Positions 16,752-26,947 are shown, counted from the stretch's first letter. The stretch is DNA of 37,997 nt from Planktothrix tepida PCC 9214 (GCF_900009145.1 NZ_LN889782.1:33130-71126); one strand, 5' to 3'. The notes: generated from the letters alone by a model not told the origin. Numbers and translations are program-made.

Positions 16752-17858
16752 TTAAGGTTTTCCATTGCGATTCCGTTTTTTAGCGATCGCATCTAAAATA
16801 GCTTGTTCTGCGGGGGTCATTTCACCGTCTATTTGAGCAATTCGCTCACATTGAACTAATAGAGGCGTGACAAAATCAGGATGCAGTTGTTCTAATAAAT
16901 TCTCTAAGGAAATCGGTGTTTCTAAATAAGTCGAGATCGCTTTTATCGCTTCAGGACTCAGATGAGCTTGTTCTAATTCAGGAATCAGATCAGACTTTGA
17001 TTTATCGGGATAAGACGCTAAAATCATCTGAGCTAAAATTTGATCCATTACCTGTTGTTGATGACTGGCAAATTTCCAATAATCTTGACTTTCCTGTTGA
17101 AAGCTCTGAACCGTTAATTCTGTTGTCTGAGGATGCAGTTTGGTTTCATAAAATCGACAAGCAATATAACCTAAACCATAAAGCAAAATTGCATTAGAAG
17201 AAGCTCCAATAACCGCCCCTAAACCGGGAATAATTTCGACCCATTCTAAACCCGTTTGGATCGCTACAGAACTCCCCAAGGATAAGCCAAAAATAGCTAA
17301 AACTTCCCCTCGGCGGATGGGATCATTGAGATCTAAACCATAGGCTGCTGCAATTTCATAGGTCATTTCAGCTTGTAGCCGTGTTGTGGTGACTAAATCA
17401 ATGGCAAATAAAGCTACAGCCAGGGGAGGTAAAAAATTTGTTGCTAACCCAATTCCCGCCGCTTGAATTGATTTCTGCACCATTAAACGGTGAGCAATTT
17501 CGCTGGAAGTTTCTTGAGGATACTGTTTTTGCAGATCTTGGACGGTTTTTTGTACCTGTTCAATATTAACGCCACCGAGGAGAATTTCTAACCAACTTGT
17601 TCCTAAATTATTGCTGAGAATCTTGACAATTGGATTTTTAGCGATCGCATCTATAATGGCTCCGGTACTTGCTGTTACATTGGCTAAATAGTGTTGAGTT
17701 TGTAGTGTAGTTTGTTCAAAGAATTTTGTTGTTACCGCAATCAGTTCGACGAACCATTGTTCTGTTGAGTTTGCCGTTGAGGGGTTCGTTTTTTGGACTG
17801 AGTTTGCTTCAGCTTGTAAGTTGTTTTGGTCTTCCTGCACCCTGTTCTCGTTTCCCAT
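16752..17858 (-). CDS. EcsC/DUF697-like membrane protein with TerB-like C-terminus
   Basis: The 368-residue protein has a polar, Asn/Gln-rich N-terminus (about 1-30), an amphipathic region, then hydrophobic glycine-rich segments at about 130-155, 185-205 and 210-238 with F-x-I-D-L-V-T-T-x-x-L-Q-x-E-M and I-P-G-L-G-A-V-I-G-A motifs, as in EcsC- and DUF697-type proteins of cyanobacteria. The C-terminal 100 residues are helical and end with A-Q-I-D-G-E-M-T-P-A-E-Q-A-I-L-x-A-I, resembling the TerB/DjlA metal-binding signature. The assignment to these families is by motif and moderately certain. Function is unknown; association of DUF697/EcsC proteins with membrane stress is suggested in the family but not shown here. 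Start at ATG 17858; the ribosome-binding site is weak. Confidence 0.7.
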   Translation of the reverse strand: MGNENRVQEDQNNLQAEANSVQKTNPSTANSTEQWFVELIAVTTKFFEQTTLQTQHYLANVTASTGAIIDAIAKNPIVKILSNNLGTSWLEILLGGVNIEQVQKTVQDLQKQYPQETSSEIAHRLMVQKSIQAAGIGLATNFLPPLAVALFAIDLVTTTRLQAEMTYEIAAAYGLDLNDPIRRGEVLAIFGLSLGSSVAIQTGLEWVEIIPGLGAVIGASSNAILLYGLGYIACRFYETKLHPQTTELTVQSFQQESQDYWKFASHQQQVMDQILAQMILASYPDKSKSDLIPELEQAHLSPEAIKAISTYLETPISLENLLEQLHPDFVTPLLVQCERIAQIDGEMTPAEQAILDAIAKKRNRNGKP

Positions 17859-17930
17859 TGTTGAGCCTATTAAGGATGAAAAAATAATGGTTTATTTGTC
17901 CCTGTGGGTATTGTATACTCAAAAAAGCCC

Positions 17931-17980
17931 CAAAAAAATAATAGAGAGTCACAACCGATAAATCGATTGATTTGACTCTC
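17931..17980 (-). terminator. Hairpin followed by T-run on the minus strand
   Basis: GAGAGTCA (17944-17951) and TGACTCTC (17973-17980) form an 8-bp stem with a 21-base loop; on the minus strand TATTATTTTTTT follows. It lies 70 bp upstream of the 17858 start, so it could be a leader attenuator of that gene, or a terminator for an unseen transcript. Confidence 0.4.
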
Positions 17981-18062
17981 CGTTTCCACCAGACTAACCA
18001 GAGGGAATAAAGGATTGCACCCAGTACGCTTACCAATATAGGGTACTTTCCTCGAATCGTGC

Positions 18063-18080
18063 CTCTATCTATAGATAGAG
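18063..18080. repeat. Perfect 18-bp palindrome
   Basis: CTCTATCTATAGATAGAG is fully self-complementary. It may be an operator or a cruciform-forming site; no neighbouring gene starts within 200 bp. Confidence 0.6.
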
Positions 18081-18180
18081 ATTACCAGAAAAACGCTGCG
18101 AGAGCAACAGCCAAAAACATCTAGTTGCTCGCAAGGCCCAAAATCAACTTTTTCCGCCCCAGTTCACGGGATGGCAGAGA

Positions 18181-18328
18181 AGGGGACAGGGGGACAGGGG
18201 ACAGGGGGACAAGGGGACAAGGGGACAGGGGGACAAGGGGACAGGAGGATGGGGGGACAGGGGGATGGGGGGACAAGGGGACAGGGGGACAGGGGGACAA
18301 GGGGACAGGGGACAGGGGAATAGGGGAT
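18181..18328. repeat. G-rich GGGGACA minisatellite
   Basis: About twenty degenerate 7-8 base units of GGGGACA/GGGGGACA/AGGGGAC type follow each other. All G-runs are on the plus strand. It resembles the short tandemly repeated heptamer sequences known from cyanobacterial genomes, and its strand asymmetry would allow G-quadruplex formation. Confidence 0.9.
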
Positions 18329-18403
18329 GAGTTTGCTGGATTTAGACCTGTCAAACACTGAAACCCTTTCACTTCTTACTGCGAAGCACTGAGCGTGTCG
18401 AAG

Positions 18404-18459
18404 TGTTCCCTGTTCCCTGTTCCCTGTTCCCTGTTCCCTGTTCCCTGTTCCCTGTTCCC
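18404..18459. repeat. Eight perfect tandem TGTTCCC heptamers
   Basis: Eight exact, head-to-tail copies. The same heptamer occurs in short runs near 12358-12379 and as single or degenerate copies near 5805, 13770 and 24298, always between genes. Confidence 0.95.
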
Positions 18460-18822
18460 TTTGAACCCTATATGGGCGTGTTCAGGAGTAATAAACTGAA
18501 GTAGATCTTGTCACCCCTTATCCTTGTTTGCTAATTTGTGTCTTTGATATCACGATTAGATTTGAAAAAAATATAAATTTTTAATAGTTTATCAGTAAGT
18601 AACAATAAATTTTCGATGGCGTTGAGTTTGATCTTAATAATTTATTTCTTAAGACAGATGTACTTTTAATCAATTTTTTTTCATATTAGTAAAGATAGAA
18701 TCATAGACAAAGTTATACAAAACCAATCAGTTCATTCATTAAGTGTTGCAAAAAAAACTGTTTTTTAAAAGGTTTTTAATTTTAGTTTAAATCATTTTAA
18801 TTTTAAAAAAACGTTTTAATGT

Positions 18823-21800
18823 ATGGATACTTTTTACTGGGGGAATTCTGAAATCATAGGACTGCTAAAGTTGGCAGATCATTTGCTCAATGCCTTTCAA
18901 GTCATTCTTTCCCTTATGGTTGTCAATTTAATCAGGAATCGCCAAAATTTTCCTTTTCGAGGAACTTTTTTTTTGTTGGGAACATTCCTAGTTTTAAACG
19001 GACTTATTAATATTATTGATTATCAAACTATCAGTGAGAATTTCCCTCTATTTTTATTGGGAATTAAAGTTTTTATCTTGGGAATGGCAACCTATGATTT
19101 TGTTTTGTTGTGTAAAATTTTTCCCCTGGCTTTAAAAATTCCTGATTTTCTGGAATTACAAGATATTAATCGACAATTAAATAATTGCCTTTTAGAACGT
19201 CAAAATGCAAAAGATAAATTACAACAAGAAAAAGACTTTCTCAGTGCTTTACTAGATCAGTTATGTGAAGGAATTGTGGTTTGTGATAACTCTGGAAAAC
19301 TGATTCTCTTTAACCAAGCCAGTCAGAATTTTCATGGACTTCCAGAAACCGATATAAATCTGGAAAATTGGGCAGAATATTATAGTTTATATCAATCCGA
19401 TGGACAAACCTTAATGCCTGTGGATGAAATTCCTTTATTTCGAGCCTTACAAGGGGAAAGGGTTGAAAATGCCGAAATGGTCATTCATCCAGAAAACAAA
19501 CAACCTCGAATTATTTTAGCGAATGGACAGGCTTTTTTTAATCCCCAAGGAAAAAAGTTAGGGGCTGTTGTTGCTATGTATGATATTACAGCGCAAAAGC
19601 AAGCTCAAATCGCCCTAGAAAAGGAAAAATCAACATTGGAAAAACGGGTCGAGGAACGCACAAGCGAGTTACAAAAGACCATTGAACAATTACAAATTGT
19701 CGTCCAGGAATATAACCAAATTGAAATGGCATTACGCCACAGTCAAACGCAGTTACAATTAATTTTAGAAAATACCCCAACCGTGATTTATGCCAAGGAT
19801 AATCAAGGACGTTTTACCCTTGTTAATCGCAAATTCGAAACCTTATTTAACTGTTGCAGTAGTCACGTTTTAAACCAAACTAATTTTGATGTATTTACCC
19901 CGGAAGCAGCCCAACAGTTAAACGTCATTGAACAACAGGTTTTAACGGAAGGAAAAGCGATTAAATTAGAAGAAAAAATTCCCTGTGTCCATCAATATCG
20001 TACCTTTTTATCAATTAAATTTCCTTTATTAGGAAGCGATGGAAATCCCGATGGGTTATGTAGTATTTCCACCGATATTACCGACCGAAAACGAATTGAA
20101 GAAAAACTGAGGTTATTTGAATCGGCGGTTAATCGGGCTAATGATGCTATTGTGATCACAGAAGCCGATCCTTTGACCCGACCAGGGCCTAAAATTATTT
20201 ATGTTAATGAAGCCTTCACCCGTTTAACCGGATATAGTGCCGAAGAAATGATTGGTCAGAGTCCACGCTGTTTACAAGGGCCTGAAACCGATCGCGATCA
20301 ATTGGCTCAAATTCGGGCAAGTTTAAAGAAATTAAACCCGGTACAAACAGAACTGATTAACTATCATAAAGATGGGTCAAAATATTGGGTGGAAATGAGT
20401 ATTTCTCCGGTGACTAATTCCGAGAAAGAAATTACCCATTTTGTTTCGGTACAACGGGATGTTACCCATAAACGTTTATATGCCAATTCCTTACTTACAG
20501 AACGCAAACAAATGCAGCAAATTATTACCGACGCACCCTTTGCTGTTGCTATGTTAGATCGGGAATTTAGGTATATTGCCCATAGCCAACAATGGTTAAA
20601 AGATTATCATTTATCAGAAGAATCTTTAATTGGCTTAAGCCATCTCAATATCTTTCCCAATTTACCAGACTATTGGTTAAATATTTATCATCGAGCCTTC
20701 GCCGGGGAAGTGCTATCTTGTGCAGAAGATAAAATGAACTATCCCGATGGAACAGAAGGATATGTACGTTGGGCGATTCATCCTTGGCATATTAATGAAA
20801 CAGAAATTGGTGGGATTTTTATTGCCACTTACCCGATTGATGAGTTAGTTAAAGGCAGAGAATCTGCTTTAGAAACCGTTCGTCTGAAATCTCAATTTAT
20901 TGCGAATATGAGTCATGAAATTCGCACGCCGATGAATGGGGTAATGGGGATGGCAGGATTGTTAATGAAAAGTGATCTAAGCCCAAAACAAAAGGATTTT
21001 GTCCGGGCAATTCGTACCAGTGCCAATCATCTGTTAACTATTATTAACGATATTTTGGATTTTTCTAAATTAGAAGCCAATGAAATGGTTTTAGAAGAAT
21101 TAGATTTTAATTTAGAAGAGTGTATAGAAACGATCTTAGATTTATTAGCAACCCAAGCAGAAGAAAAAAGCTTAGAATTAGCGGTTTTAATTGAACCCGA
21201 TGTCTGTCGTCACCTCTGCGGAGATCCCAGCCGATTAAAACAAGTGTTGCTCAATTTAATCGGAAATGCCATCAAATTTACCTTAGAAGGAGAAGTGGTT
21301 TTACAAGTTAAAGAAATTCCGACTTCTGATGATAAAATCAAATTGTACTTTAGCGTCAAAGACACCGGAATTGGCATTCCCCCAGACGGTCAGATGAGAT
21401 TATTTGAAGCCTTTTCTCAAGTCGATGCCTCAACAACGCGACAGTTTGGAGGGACGGGTTTAGGTTTAGTGATTTGTAAACAATTGGTGCAATTAATGGG
21501 AGGTGAAATTGGAGTAGAAAGTCAACCCGGACAAGGCTCAACCTTCTGGTTTACCGTTCAATTTAAACCCCCAGTTATTCGAGAGAAATCGGATTTACCC
21601 AAAACCCTTTCCCATTTAAAATTATTAGTTGTAGACCCCAGTGCAACGGTGTGTCAATCGGTGCGAACGTTCGCCTGTTCCTGGGGAATGCACGCTGATG
21701 AAGCCTACCATCCTGATCAAGCATTAGTGCGGTTACGGTCGGCGGCACGATGTCGTCAACCCTATGATTTTGCTGTGTTTGATCAACAGTTAATTCTGAG

Positions 21801-22896
21801 TCGAGGAGAACGGTTTATAGAAGTGATTCAAAATGACCCTCGTTTGTTGACAACTAAGTTAATTTTAATGACTTCGATGAATCAATTGGCTGAGACGGAG
21901 GAATTATTAGAATGGGGTTTCTCTAGTTATGTGATGAAACCGTTGCGGGCTTCTCGGTTATTTGATGCCTTATTAACGGCGCTGGCTACGGAAATTGCTT
22001 GTCTGTTAGAAGAACGTCGATCTCAACCTTCCCCAGAGGAGTCATCTTTAGATGCAACACCCCAATTTAATCTCAAAATTTTATTAGTTGAAGATCATCC
22101 GATTAATCAACAAGTGATTTTGAATCAGTTAAGTTTGTTAGGGTGTGAAGCTGATGTTGCAGATAATGGCGAACAAGCTTTAAAACGCTTAGAATCGACT
22201 CATTATGATGTTGTCTTTATGGACTGTCAAATGCCAATCTTAGATGGCTATGCCACAACTCAAGAACTCCGACGCCGAGAACGAGAAACACCGAACAAAC
22301 ATACGATTGTGATTGCGTTAACGGCCCATGCCTTACCCGTTGACCGCCAGAAATGTTTAGCGGTGGGTATGGATGACTATATTAGCAAACCCGTTGAACA
22401 GGAGGAATTAGAGGCGGTATTGCGCCATTGGGCCACTCAACAGCAATGGGTTTGGCGGGAAGTGACAACACCCCAACCCCCAAAATCTCAAGTAGCTGTG
22501 GTTCAACCCCCTGAAGAGCAACCCTTGGTATCCGAGAATAATCAAACTGAAGATCAAAGTTTAATTCCTTTTGATTTAAAACGATTACAAACTATTTCAC
22601 GGGGTAAACTTGAGTTTCAACAAAAACTTTTACAACTGTTTATTGATAATGCCAAAATTGATTTAAAAATGCTTCGAGAAGCCCTCCTCATCGAAGATTA
22701 TGAAACCTTGGTCACTTGTGCCCATCGTTTAAAAGGTTCGAGTGGAAATGTAGGAATGCGAAATTTTCCGGCTTTAGCTTCTAATTTAGAACAAAAAGCC
22801 CGTCAAAAGACCTTAGAAGGTTGCCGTGAATTAGTTAATACAATGGAAGCCCAATTAACAGAGGCGATCGCCTTTATCCAAACCCATCTTTCCTAA
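18823..22896 (+). CDS. Multi-PAS hybrid sensor histidine kinase with two receiver domains and HPt
   Basis: The 1357-residue protein has three N-terminal membrane segments (about 19-100), a coiled coil, then four PAS-type domains (roughly 140-260, 305-425, 430-555, 560-680). The HisKA domain carries the phosphorylatable His698 in SHEIRTP; the ATPase domain shows N-box [17 protein letters not shown] and GGTGLGL. Receiver 1 (about 930-1060) keeps Asp987 but has only one Asp in the acidic pocket (VVDPS), so its activity is doubtful. Receiver 2 (about 1083-1205) is canonical with E-D pocket, Asp1134 and K. The C-terminal HPt has His1301 in [12 protein letters not shown]. All parts of a multistep phosphorelay are thus in one chain. 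The stimulus is unknown. The third PAS has an L-Q-G-P-x-T-D signature like LOV domains but a proline in the place of the flavin-binding Cys. No clear ribosome-binding site precedes the ATG. Confidence 0.93.
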   Translation: MDTFYWGNSEIIGLLKLADHLLNAFQVILSLMVVNLIRNRQNFPFRGTFFLLGTFLVLNGLINIIDYQTISENFPLFLLGIKVFILGMATYDFVLLCKIFPLALKIPDFLELQDINRQLNNCLLERQNAKDKLQQEKDFLSALLDQLCEGIVVCDNSGKLILFNQASQNFHGLPETDINLENWAEYYSLYQSDGQTLMPVDEIPLFRALQGERVENAEMVIHPENKQPRIILANGQAFFNPQGKKLGAVVAMYDITAQKQAQIALEKEKSTLEKRVEERTSELQKTIEQLQIVVQEYNQIEMALRHSQTQLQLILENTPTVIYAKDNQGRFTLVNRKFETLFNCCSSHVLNQTNFDVFTPEAAQQLNVIEQQVLTEGKAIKLEEKIPCVHQYRTFLSIKFPLLGSDGNPDGLCSISTDITDRKRIEEKLRLFESAVNRANDAIVITEADPLTRPGPKIIYVNEAFTRLTGYSAEEMIGQSPRCLQGPETDRDQLAQIRASLKKLNPVQTELINYHKDGSKYWVEMSISPVTNSEKEITHFVSVQRDVTHKRLYANSLLTERKQMQQIITDAPFAVAMLDREFRYIAHSQQWLKDYHLSEESLIGLSHLNIFPNLPDYWLNIYHRAFAGEVLSCAEDKMNYPDGTEGYVRWAIHPWHINETEIGGIFIATYPIDELVKGRESALETVRLKSQFIANMSHEIRTPMNGVMGMAGLLMKSDLSPKQKDFVRAIRTSANHLLTIINDILDFSKLEANEMVLEELDFNLEECIETILDLLATQAEEKSLELAVLIEPDVCRHLCGDPSRLKQVLLNLIGNAIKFTLEGEVVLQVKEIPTSDDKIKLYFSVKDTGIGIPPDGQMRLFEAFSQVDASTTRQFGGTGLGLVICKQLVQLMGGEIGVESQPGQGSTFWFTVQFKPPVIREKSDLPKTLSHLKLLVVDPSATVCQSVRTFACSWGMHADEAYHPDQALVRLRSAARCRQPYDFAVFDQQLILSRGERFIEVIQNDPRLLTTKLILMTSMNQLAETEELLEWGFSSYVMKPLRASRLFDALLTALATEIACLLEERRSQPSPEESSLDATPQFNLKILLVEDHPINQQVILNQLSLLGCEADVADNGEQALKRLESTHYDVVFMDCQMPILDGYATTQELRRRERETPNKHTIVIALTAHALPVDRQKCLAVGMDDYISKPVEQEELEAVLRHWATQQQWVWREVTTPQPPKSQVAVVQPPEEQPLVSENNQTEDQSLIPFDLKRLQTISRGKLEFQQKLLQLFIDNAKIDLKMLREALLIEDYETLVTCAHRLKGSSGNVGMRNFPALASNLEQKARQKTLEGCRELVNTMEAQLTEAIAFIQTHLS

Positions 22897-23004
22897 AGTC
22901 TCCCCTTGTTGAACGCCTGAGATTGCCTTTAAAACGATTGCGGTTTGCCTTTCTTCCTTACCGAAATAAATTGAAACGCTCTATCCCATTTTTACTTCTG
23001 ATTT

Positions 23005-24282
23005 ATGGCACAGATTTTGGTCGCAGATGATGATATTACTACACAATTGATTCTGCAACACGCCCTAGAAGAACAAGGACATCAAGTGTATACGGCTGAG
23101 GATGGAGAAATGGCCCTGGGTTTAGCTCAGAAATACCATCCGAATTTAGTGATTTGTGATTGGATGATGCCTAAAGTTGATGGGTTAGAAGTGTGCAAAA
23201 CGTTGAAAGCTGATCCGGATCTGAGTTCTGCATTTTTTATTTTATTGACGGCTAAAGAAAATAGTATTGATCGCATTACGGGGTTAGATTCAGGGGCTGA
23301 TGATTTTATTTCTAAACCCATTGAAATTGACGAAATTTTAGCACGAGTTCGATCAGGATTAAGAATTCAAAATTTGAATCAAGCGTTGTTAAAAACCAAT
23401 CAACAGTTAAGTCAAGCGTTATCGAATTTACAACAAGCTCAAGTTCAATTAGTTCAGCATGAAAAAATGTTGAGTTTAGTACAGTTTGTGGCGGGAATTG
23501 CCCATGAAATTAATAATCCGGTCACGTTTATTCGGGGAAATCTGGATTATGTAGCCGAATATACTCACAATTTGTTAGAGGTAGTTCATCTGTATCAAAA
23601 AGTTTATCCTCAACCTCAACCGGAAATTAAGACGAAATTGAAAGAGATGGAGGTTGAGTATATTATGGATGATTTACCTCAAGTTCTGAAGTCGATGGAA
23701 CAGGGAACTGAACGAATTAGTAATATTATTCAATCTTTGAGAAACTTTTCCCGGTTGGATGAATCGGAGAAAAAATTAGCTAATATTCATGAAGGAATTG
23801 ATAATACTTTATTAATTTTGCAAAGTCGTCTGAATCAAAACTCCAAGCATCCGATTCAAGTGATTAAATTATATGGAAAAATACCCCCGATTATTTGTTA
23901 TCCAAGTCACTTAAATCAGGTGTTTATGAATTTATTAAATAATGCTATTGATGCGATCGCCCTACACCAAAAACAACATCCTATTCTGGAACCGAAAATT
24001 TGGATTAAAACTGAAACCTGTGTCTCTTCTAATCCTCATCAAAGTTTAACCCAGGCGATTAGAATTCGGATTCACGATAATGGAATCGGGATTCCCAAAG
24101 AAATTCGTCCCCAAATTGTTGATCCCTTTTTTACAACAAAACCCGTCGGTTCTGGAACCGGATTAGGTCTGAGTATTGCTTATCAAATTGTAGTTGAAAA
24201 ACACGGAGGAACCTTTAAATTTCATTCGGAAGTAGGGAAAGGAACAGAGTTTATTGTGGAAATTCCGGTTCTTCCATCTTGA
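23005..24282 (+). CDS. Response regulator-histidine kinase hybrid (REC-HisKA-HATPase)
   Basis: The 425-residue soluble protein begins with a receiver domain (1-125): acidic D8-D9-D10, phosphoacceptor Asp52 in ICDWMMP, a Thr in LLTAKE and Lys in SKP. A coiled linker (about 125-155) leads to a HisKA-type helix with His167 in GIAHEINNP and an ATPase domain with N-box [16 protein letters not shown] and GTGLGL. This REC-HK order is common in cyanobacteria; the protein receives phosphate at Asp52 and probably autophosphorylates at His167. It starts 108 bp after the hybrid kinase stop on the same strand, so it is a candidate downstream relay partner, perhaps fed by the HPt of the preceding protein. 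No output DNA-binding domain is present. Partner assignment is inferred from proximity. Confidence 0.93.
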   Translation: MAQILVADDDITTQLILQHALEEQGHQVYTAEDGEMALGLAQKYHPNLVICDWMMPKVDGLEVCKTLKADPDLSSAFFILLTAKENSIDRITGLDSGADDFISKPIEIDEILARVRSGLRIQNLNQALLKTNQQLSQALSNLQQAQVQLVQHEKMLSLVQFVAGIAHEINNPVTFIRGNLDYVAEYTHNLLEVVHLYQKVYPQPQPEIKTKLKEMEVEYIMDDLPQVLKSMEQGTERISNIIQSLRNFSRLDESEKKLANIHEGIDNTLLILQSRLNQNSKHPIQVIKLYGKIPPIICYPSHLNQVFMNLLNNAIDAIALHQKQHPILEPKIWIKTETCVSSNPHQSLTQAIRIRIHDNGIGIPKEIRPQIVDPFFTTKPVGSGTGLGLSIAYQIVVEKHGGTFKFHSEVGKGTEFIVEIPVLPS

Positions 24283-24311
24283 ACATTGACTCAATTCCTA
24301 TTCCCCTGTTT

Positions 24312-25283
24312 TTAGCGATCATAAAATTCCGGTTTTAAATCCCGTTCCATTAAGGCTTCAACCGCTTTTTGAGGAGTTATTTGATGATTTAAAAGCTGAT
24401 AAACTTGCCAGGAAATCGGGACTGGAATCCGTTCTCGATGGGCAATTTCAATTAAAACATTGGTCGTATTGACTCCTTCTGCGGTACTTCCTAATTCAGT
24501 TAAGACTTGTTCTAAAGATTTACCTTCTGCTAATCCATAGCCTACGCGATAATTACGGCTTAAAGCACTATTACAAGTGGTTAACATATCTCCTAAACCG
24601 GATAACCCAAAAAACGTTTCTGTTTTTCCGCCTAAATGGGTTCCAATTCTAATAATTTCGGTTAAAGCACGAGTTAGTAAGGCGGATTTAGCATTTGTTC
24701 CTAATTGTAATCCATCACAAACTCCCGCCGCGATCGCAATTACATTTTTTAAGGTTCCTCCTAATTCTGTTCCCATGGGATCGGAACTGGTATACACCCG
24801 AAATCGATTAGAGGCAAACACCGTTTGGACAATCTTTGCGGCTTCTAAATTTTCACTGGCTACCACCGTGGCGGCGGGTAAACCTTGTTCAATTTCTGCG
24901 GATAAATTCGGCCCCGATAAAACAACAATGGGATGTTGAGGAAACCAGTTTCCCCACAGTTGAGAAGGAGTCCGAGTGCTATCAGGATCTAAGCCTTTTG
25001 TAGCGGTAACAATGGGAATTTTTTCCGGTAATTTTAAGGTTTGAAGCTGTTGGGCTGTTACGGCTACTCCTCTCATGGAAATAGCAGAAACTAAGACATC
25101 AACGGCGTTAATACTTTCTTCTAAGGAATTCCCAAAACGGCGTGACCAAAGGTTAACTGTATGGCCATTATAACGCGCTAATTGTGCTAAGGCTGAACCC
25201 CAAGCCCCCGCACCTAAAATGGCTAATGTTAAGGGCTGATGAGGCACTGGGGGTTGAGACAAGGAAGTAGAATCTTGGGTCAT
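24312..25283 (-). CDS. gpsA: Glycerol-3-phosphate dehydrogenase [NAD(P)+]
   Basis: The 323-residue protein reduces dihydroxyacetone phosphate to sn-glycerol 3-phosphate for phospholipid synthesis. Visible are the nucleotide-binding motif GAGAWGSALAQLA near the N-terminus, the V-x-A-T-K-G-L segment, V-L-S-G-P-x-x-x-E, catalytic Lys in G-G-T-L-K-N-V-I-A-I-A-A-G and the G-L-S-G-L-G-D-M-x-x-T-C motif followed by S-R-N-Y-R-x-G. Length matches the family. The start is the ATG at 25283, three codons after an in-frame stop, so no longer form exists. It lies 63 bp downstream of the HAD phosphatase gene on the same strand, probably in one transcript, and only 29 bp from the convergent kinase gene, with no room for a clear terminator. 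Confidence 0.95.
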   Translation of the reverse strand: MTQDSTSLSQPPVPHQPLTLAILGAGAWGSALAQLARYNGHTVNLWSRRFGNSLEESINAVDVLVSAISMRGVAVTAQQLQTLKLPEKIPIVTATKGLDPDSTRTPSQLWGNWFPQHPIVVLSGPNLSAEIEQGLPAATVVASENLEAAKIVQTVFASNRFRVYTSSDPMGTELGGTLKNVIAIAAGVCDGLQLGTNAKSALLTRALTEIIRIGTHLGGKTETFFGLSGLGDMLTTCNSALSRNYRVGYGLAEGKSLEQVLTELGSTAEGVNTTNVLIEIAHRERIPVPISWQVYQLLNHQITPQKAVEALMERDLKPEFYDR

Positions 25284-25346
25284 ATAATCTCAGGAAATCG
25301 GAAACATTAAGGTTGAAAGACTGATTCACTTAAACTCAATCAAAGT

Positions 25347-26132
25347 TTAGAAGGTTTTTCCGTAATATTGAATTCCATCCCAAATTCCAGCGACTCCTGG
25401 AAATTCACTGTAATAAACATTCTTTAAACTTTTAATTTTTTCGACTAATTTTAATTCTGAGTTCCCCACAGCAATACTTTTCAGTCCGGTTTCAAATAAG
25501 GGTAAATCGTTCAAGGAATCTCCTGATGTAATCACTTGTTGGGGATGTATCTTTAACATATCCATTAATTTAAGCAAGGTTGAACCTTTGGCAACACCGG
25601 GGGGTAAAATATCTAAATATTTATCCGCAGAGGTAATACATTGAAATCCCGCATCGTGAATTTTTTTAACAATTCGTTCTTGATTTTCATCAGGTTTATA
25701 ATAATAAGAAACTCGATATTCGGCAAAAATCGGTTGTAAGGTTAATCCAGGTTCATCTGTTAAAAGTTGGTGAGCAAATTCGCTGGCATTTCCCCAAAGA
25801 TTCGCAATCCAATTTTGCACTTCTGCTACAGGAGTTAAGCTTTTTCCTTCATAAACCGTTGTTCCCACATCTCCAATTAGATAATCGGGTCGGGGCATCT
25901 TTATGTTTTTTTCATCATATAAACGTAGGGTGAATTCTAAACTTCGACCCGTGACAAAGATTAATAATAAGCGATGGCGGTTTTCCTCTAAATAGTCATA
26001 AAATTTTTGTCTTTCCTCTGGAGAACCACCTAAAAATGTACCATCTAAATCCGTTGCTAAAACTAAAGTGTTATTCTGAATCATGGTTTGGTTTTGAGTG
26101 ACTTTTAACTTCCCTATTTCATCATAAAACAT
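25347..26132 (-). CDS. HAD-IIB sugar-phosphate phosphatase, sucrose-phosphatase-like (S6PP)
   Basis: The 261-residue protein has the HAD motifs: TDLDGT (catalytic Asp28 and Asp30), FVTGRS with the motif II Thr, a conserved Lys in GVAKGSTL and the acidic motif S-G-D-S-L-N-D. The P-D-Y-L-I-x-x-V-G-T segment after motif II is typical of the sucrose-6-phosphate phosphatase group, which also covers mannosyl- and glucosyl-glycerate phosphatases. It should be cytoplasmic and remove phosphate from a sugar or glycoside phosphate; substrate unknown. Two starts are possible: ATG 26132 (261 residues) and ATG 26084 (245 residues), and neither has a good ribosome-binding site. gpsA follows on the same strand. 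Confidence 0.82.
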   Translation of the reverse strand: MFYDEIGKLKVTQNQTMIQNNTLVLATDLDGTFLGGSPEERQKFYDYLEENRHRLLLIFVTGRSLEFTLRLYDEKNIKMPRPDYLIGDVGTTVYEGKSLTPVAEVQNWIANLWGNASEFAHQLLTDEPGLTLQPIFAEYRVSYYYKPDENQERIVKKIHDAGFQCITSADKYLDILPPGVAKGSTLLKLMDMLKIHPQQVITSGDSLNDLPLFETGLKSIAVGNSELKLVEKIKSLKNVYYSEFPGVAGIWDGIQYYGKTF

Positions 26133-26242
26133 GGAGACAACAGTAAGCCCTAAAATGCTTAAAAGCTTAGTACACCCTTAAGGGCTGCACACCTTCCTAC
26201 AGTGGTAGGCTTTAAAAGGTTATTACAGTTTTGGAATTAATT

Positions 26243-26860
26243 ATGGATATTCGGTTTTTAGTTAAGGGTTTAATCATTGGTTTTTCCATTGCGGCTCCTG
26301 TGGGGCCCATTGGGATTTTATGTATTCGTCGTTCCTTATCTGATGGGCATTGGGTGGGATTTTTTACGGGGTTAGGTGCCGCTAGTGCAGATGCTTTCTA
26401 TGGGTTTATTGCGGGATTTGGATTAACCATCATCTCTAATATTTTAGTCAGTCAACAAATAATTTTAAAATTAATAGGGGGCTTATTTTTATGTTATTTA
26501 GGCTTAAAAACAGCCTTGGCAAAACCAGCCCAAGATGCCGCAAATCCATCAGGAAAAGTGGTGAGTGCCTATGCTTCCACCTTTTTTCTAACGGTGACAA
26601 ATCCTATGACAATTTTATCTTTTGTTGCTATTTTTGCCGGATTAGGATTGGGAAGCAGCAATAATTATGGAGATGCTGGGATCTTGGTTTTAGGAGTGTT
26701 TTTAGGGTCAGCATTGTGGTGGTTGATCTTAGTCAGTGGGGTCAGTTTATTCCGTGATAAAATCAGTTCGGATACCCTGCACTGGGTAAACCGGATGTCA
26801 GGAATTCTGATTTTTGGGTTCGGGTTAGGGGCATTATTCAGCTTAGTAATAGGGGATTAA
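26243..26860 (+). CDS. LysE/RhtB-family exporter
   Basis: From ATG 26243 the protein has 205 residues and about six membrane segments, as expected for LysE/RhtB/CadD-type exporters. The family signature G-x-x-x-A-A-P-V-G-P-I-x-x-L-C-I-R-R lies in the first segment and loop; F-F-L-T-V-T-N-P-M-T-I-L-S-F marks the middle of the chain. Such proteins export amino acids or small cations across the inner membrane; the substrate cannot be read. An upstream in-frame TTG at 26231 would add four residues but the ATG is favoured. It is divergent from the phosphatase gene, the two sharing a 110-bp region with a small hairpin (CCTAC-AGTG-GTAGG, 26196-26209). Confidence 0.85.
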   Translation: MDIRFLVKGLIIGFSIAAPVGPIGILCIRRSLSDGHWVGFFTGLGAASADAFYGFIAGFGLTIISNILVSQQIILKLIGGLFLCYLGLKTALAKPAQDAANPSGKVVSAYASTFFLTVTNPMTILSFVAIFAGLGLGSSNNYGDAGILVLGVFLGSALWWLILVSGVSLFRDKISSDTLHWVNRMSGILIFGFGLGALFSLVIGD

Positions 26861-26947
26861 AGTTTATGAATTCCAACGTTCATTTTGTTAAAAGAATAAA
26901 TATTGAGCGAAACTTAGTTATTCCCTTGAATTGAGATTGAAAATTAA

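Larger units (their letters stand above)
17859..18822. other. 964-bp gene-free region rich in repeats and hairpins
   Basis: No frame here has coding character: frames on both strands through 18121-18372 are only translations of the G-rich repeat. From left to right it holds a hairpin with a T-run (17931-17980), an 18-bp palindrome (18063-18080), the GGGGACA minisatellite (about 18181-18328), eight TGTTCCC copies (18404-18459) and about 340 bp of AT-rich DNA before the hybrid kinase gene, where its promoter must lie. Confidence 0.7.

Noticed and set aside
16916-17197. 93-codon plus-strand frame opposite the EcsC-like gene
   Set aside because: It lies wholly inside a gene with clear domain features on the other strand.
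18121-18372. Open frames on both strands over the G-rich repeat
   Set aside because: They are translations of the GGGGACA repeat, with Gly/Asp/Arg/Thr or Pro/Ser/Val content and no ribosome-binding site.
18404-18459. CRISPR array suspected from short regular repeats
   Set aside because: The units are 7 bp without spacers, so this is a simple tandem repeat.
20158-20487. LOV photoreceptor domain in the hybrid kinase
   Set aside because: The L-Q-G-P-x-T-D signature is present, but proline replaces the flavin-binding cysteine, so it is treated as a plain PAS domain.
26146-26186. AGCCCT/AGGGCT inverted repeat in the phosphatase-exporter gap
   Set aside because: The arms are only 6 bp, and no T-run or neighbouring site supports a function.
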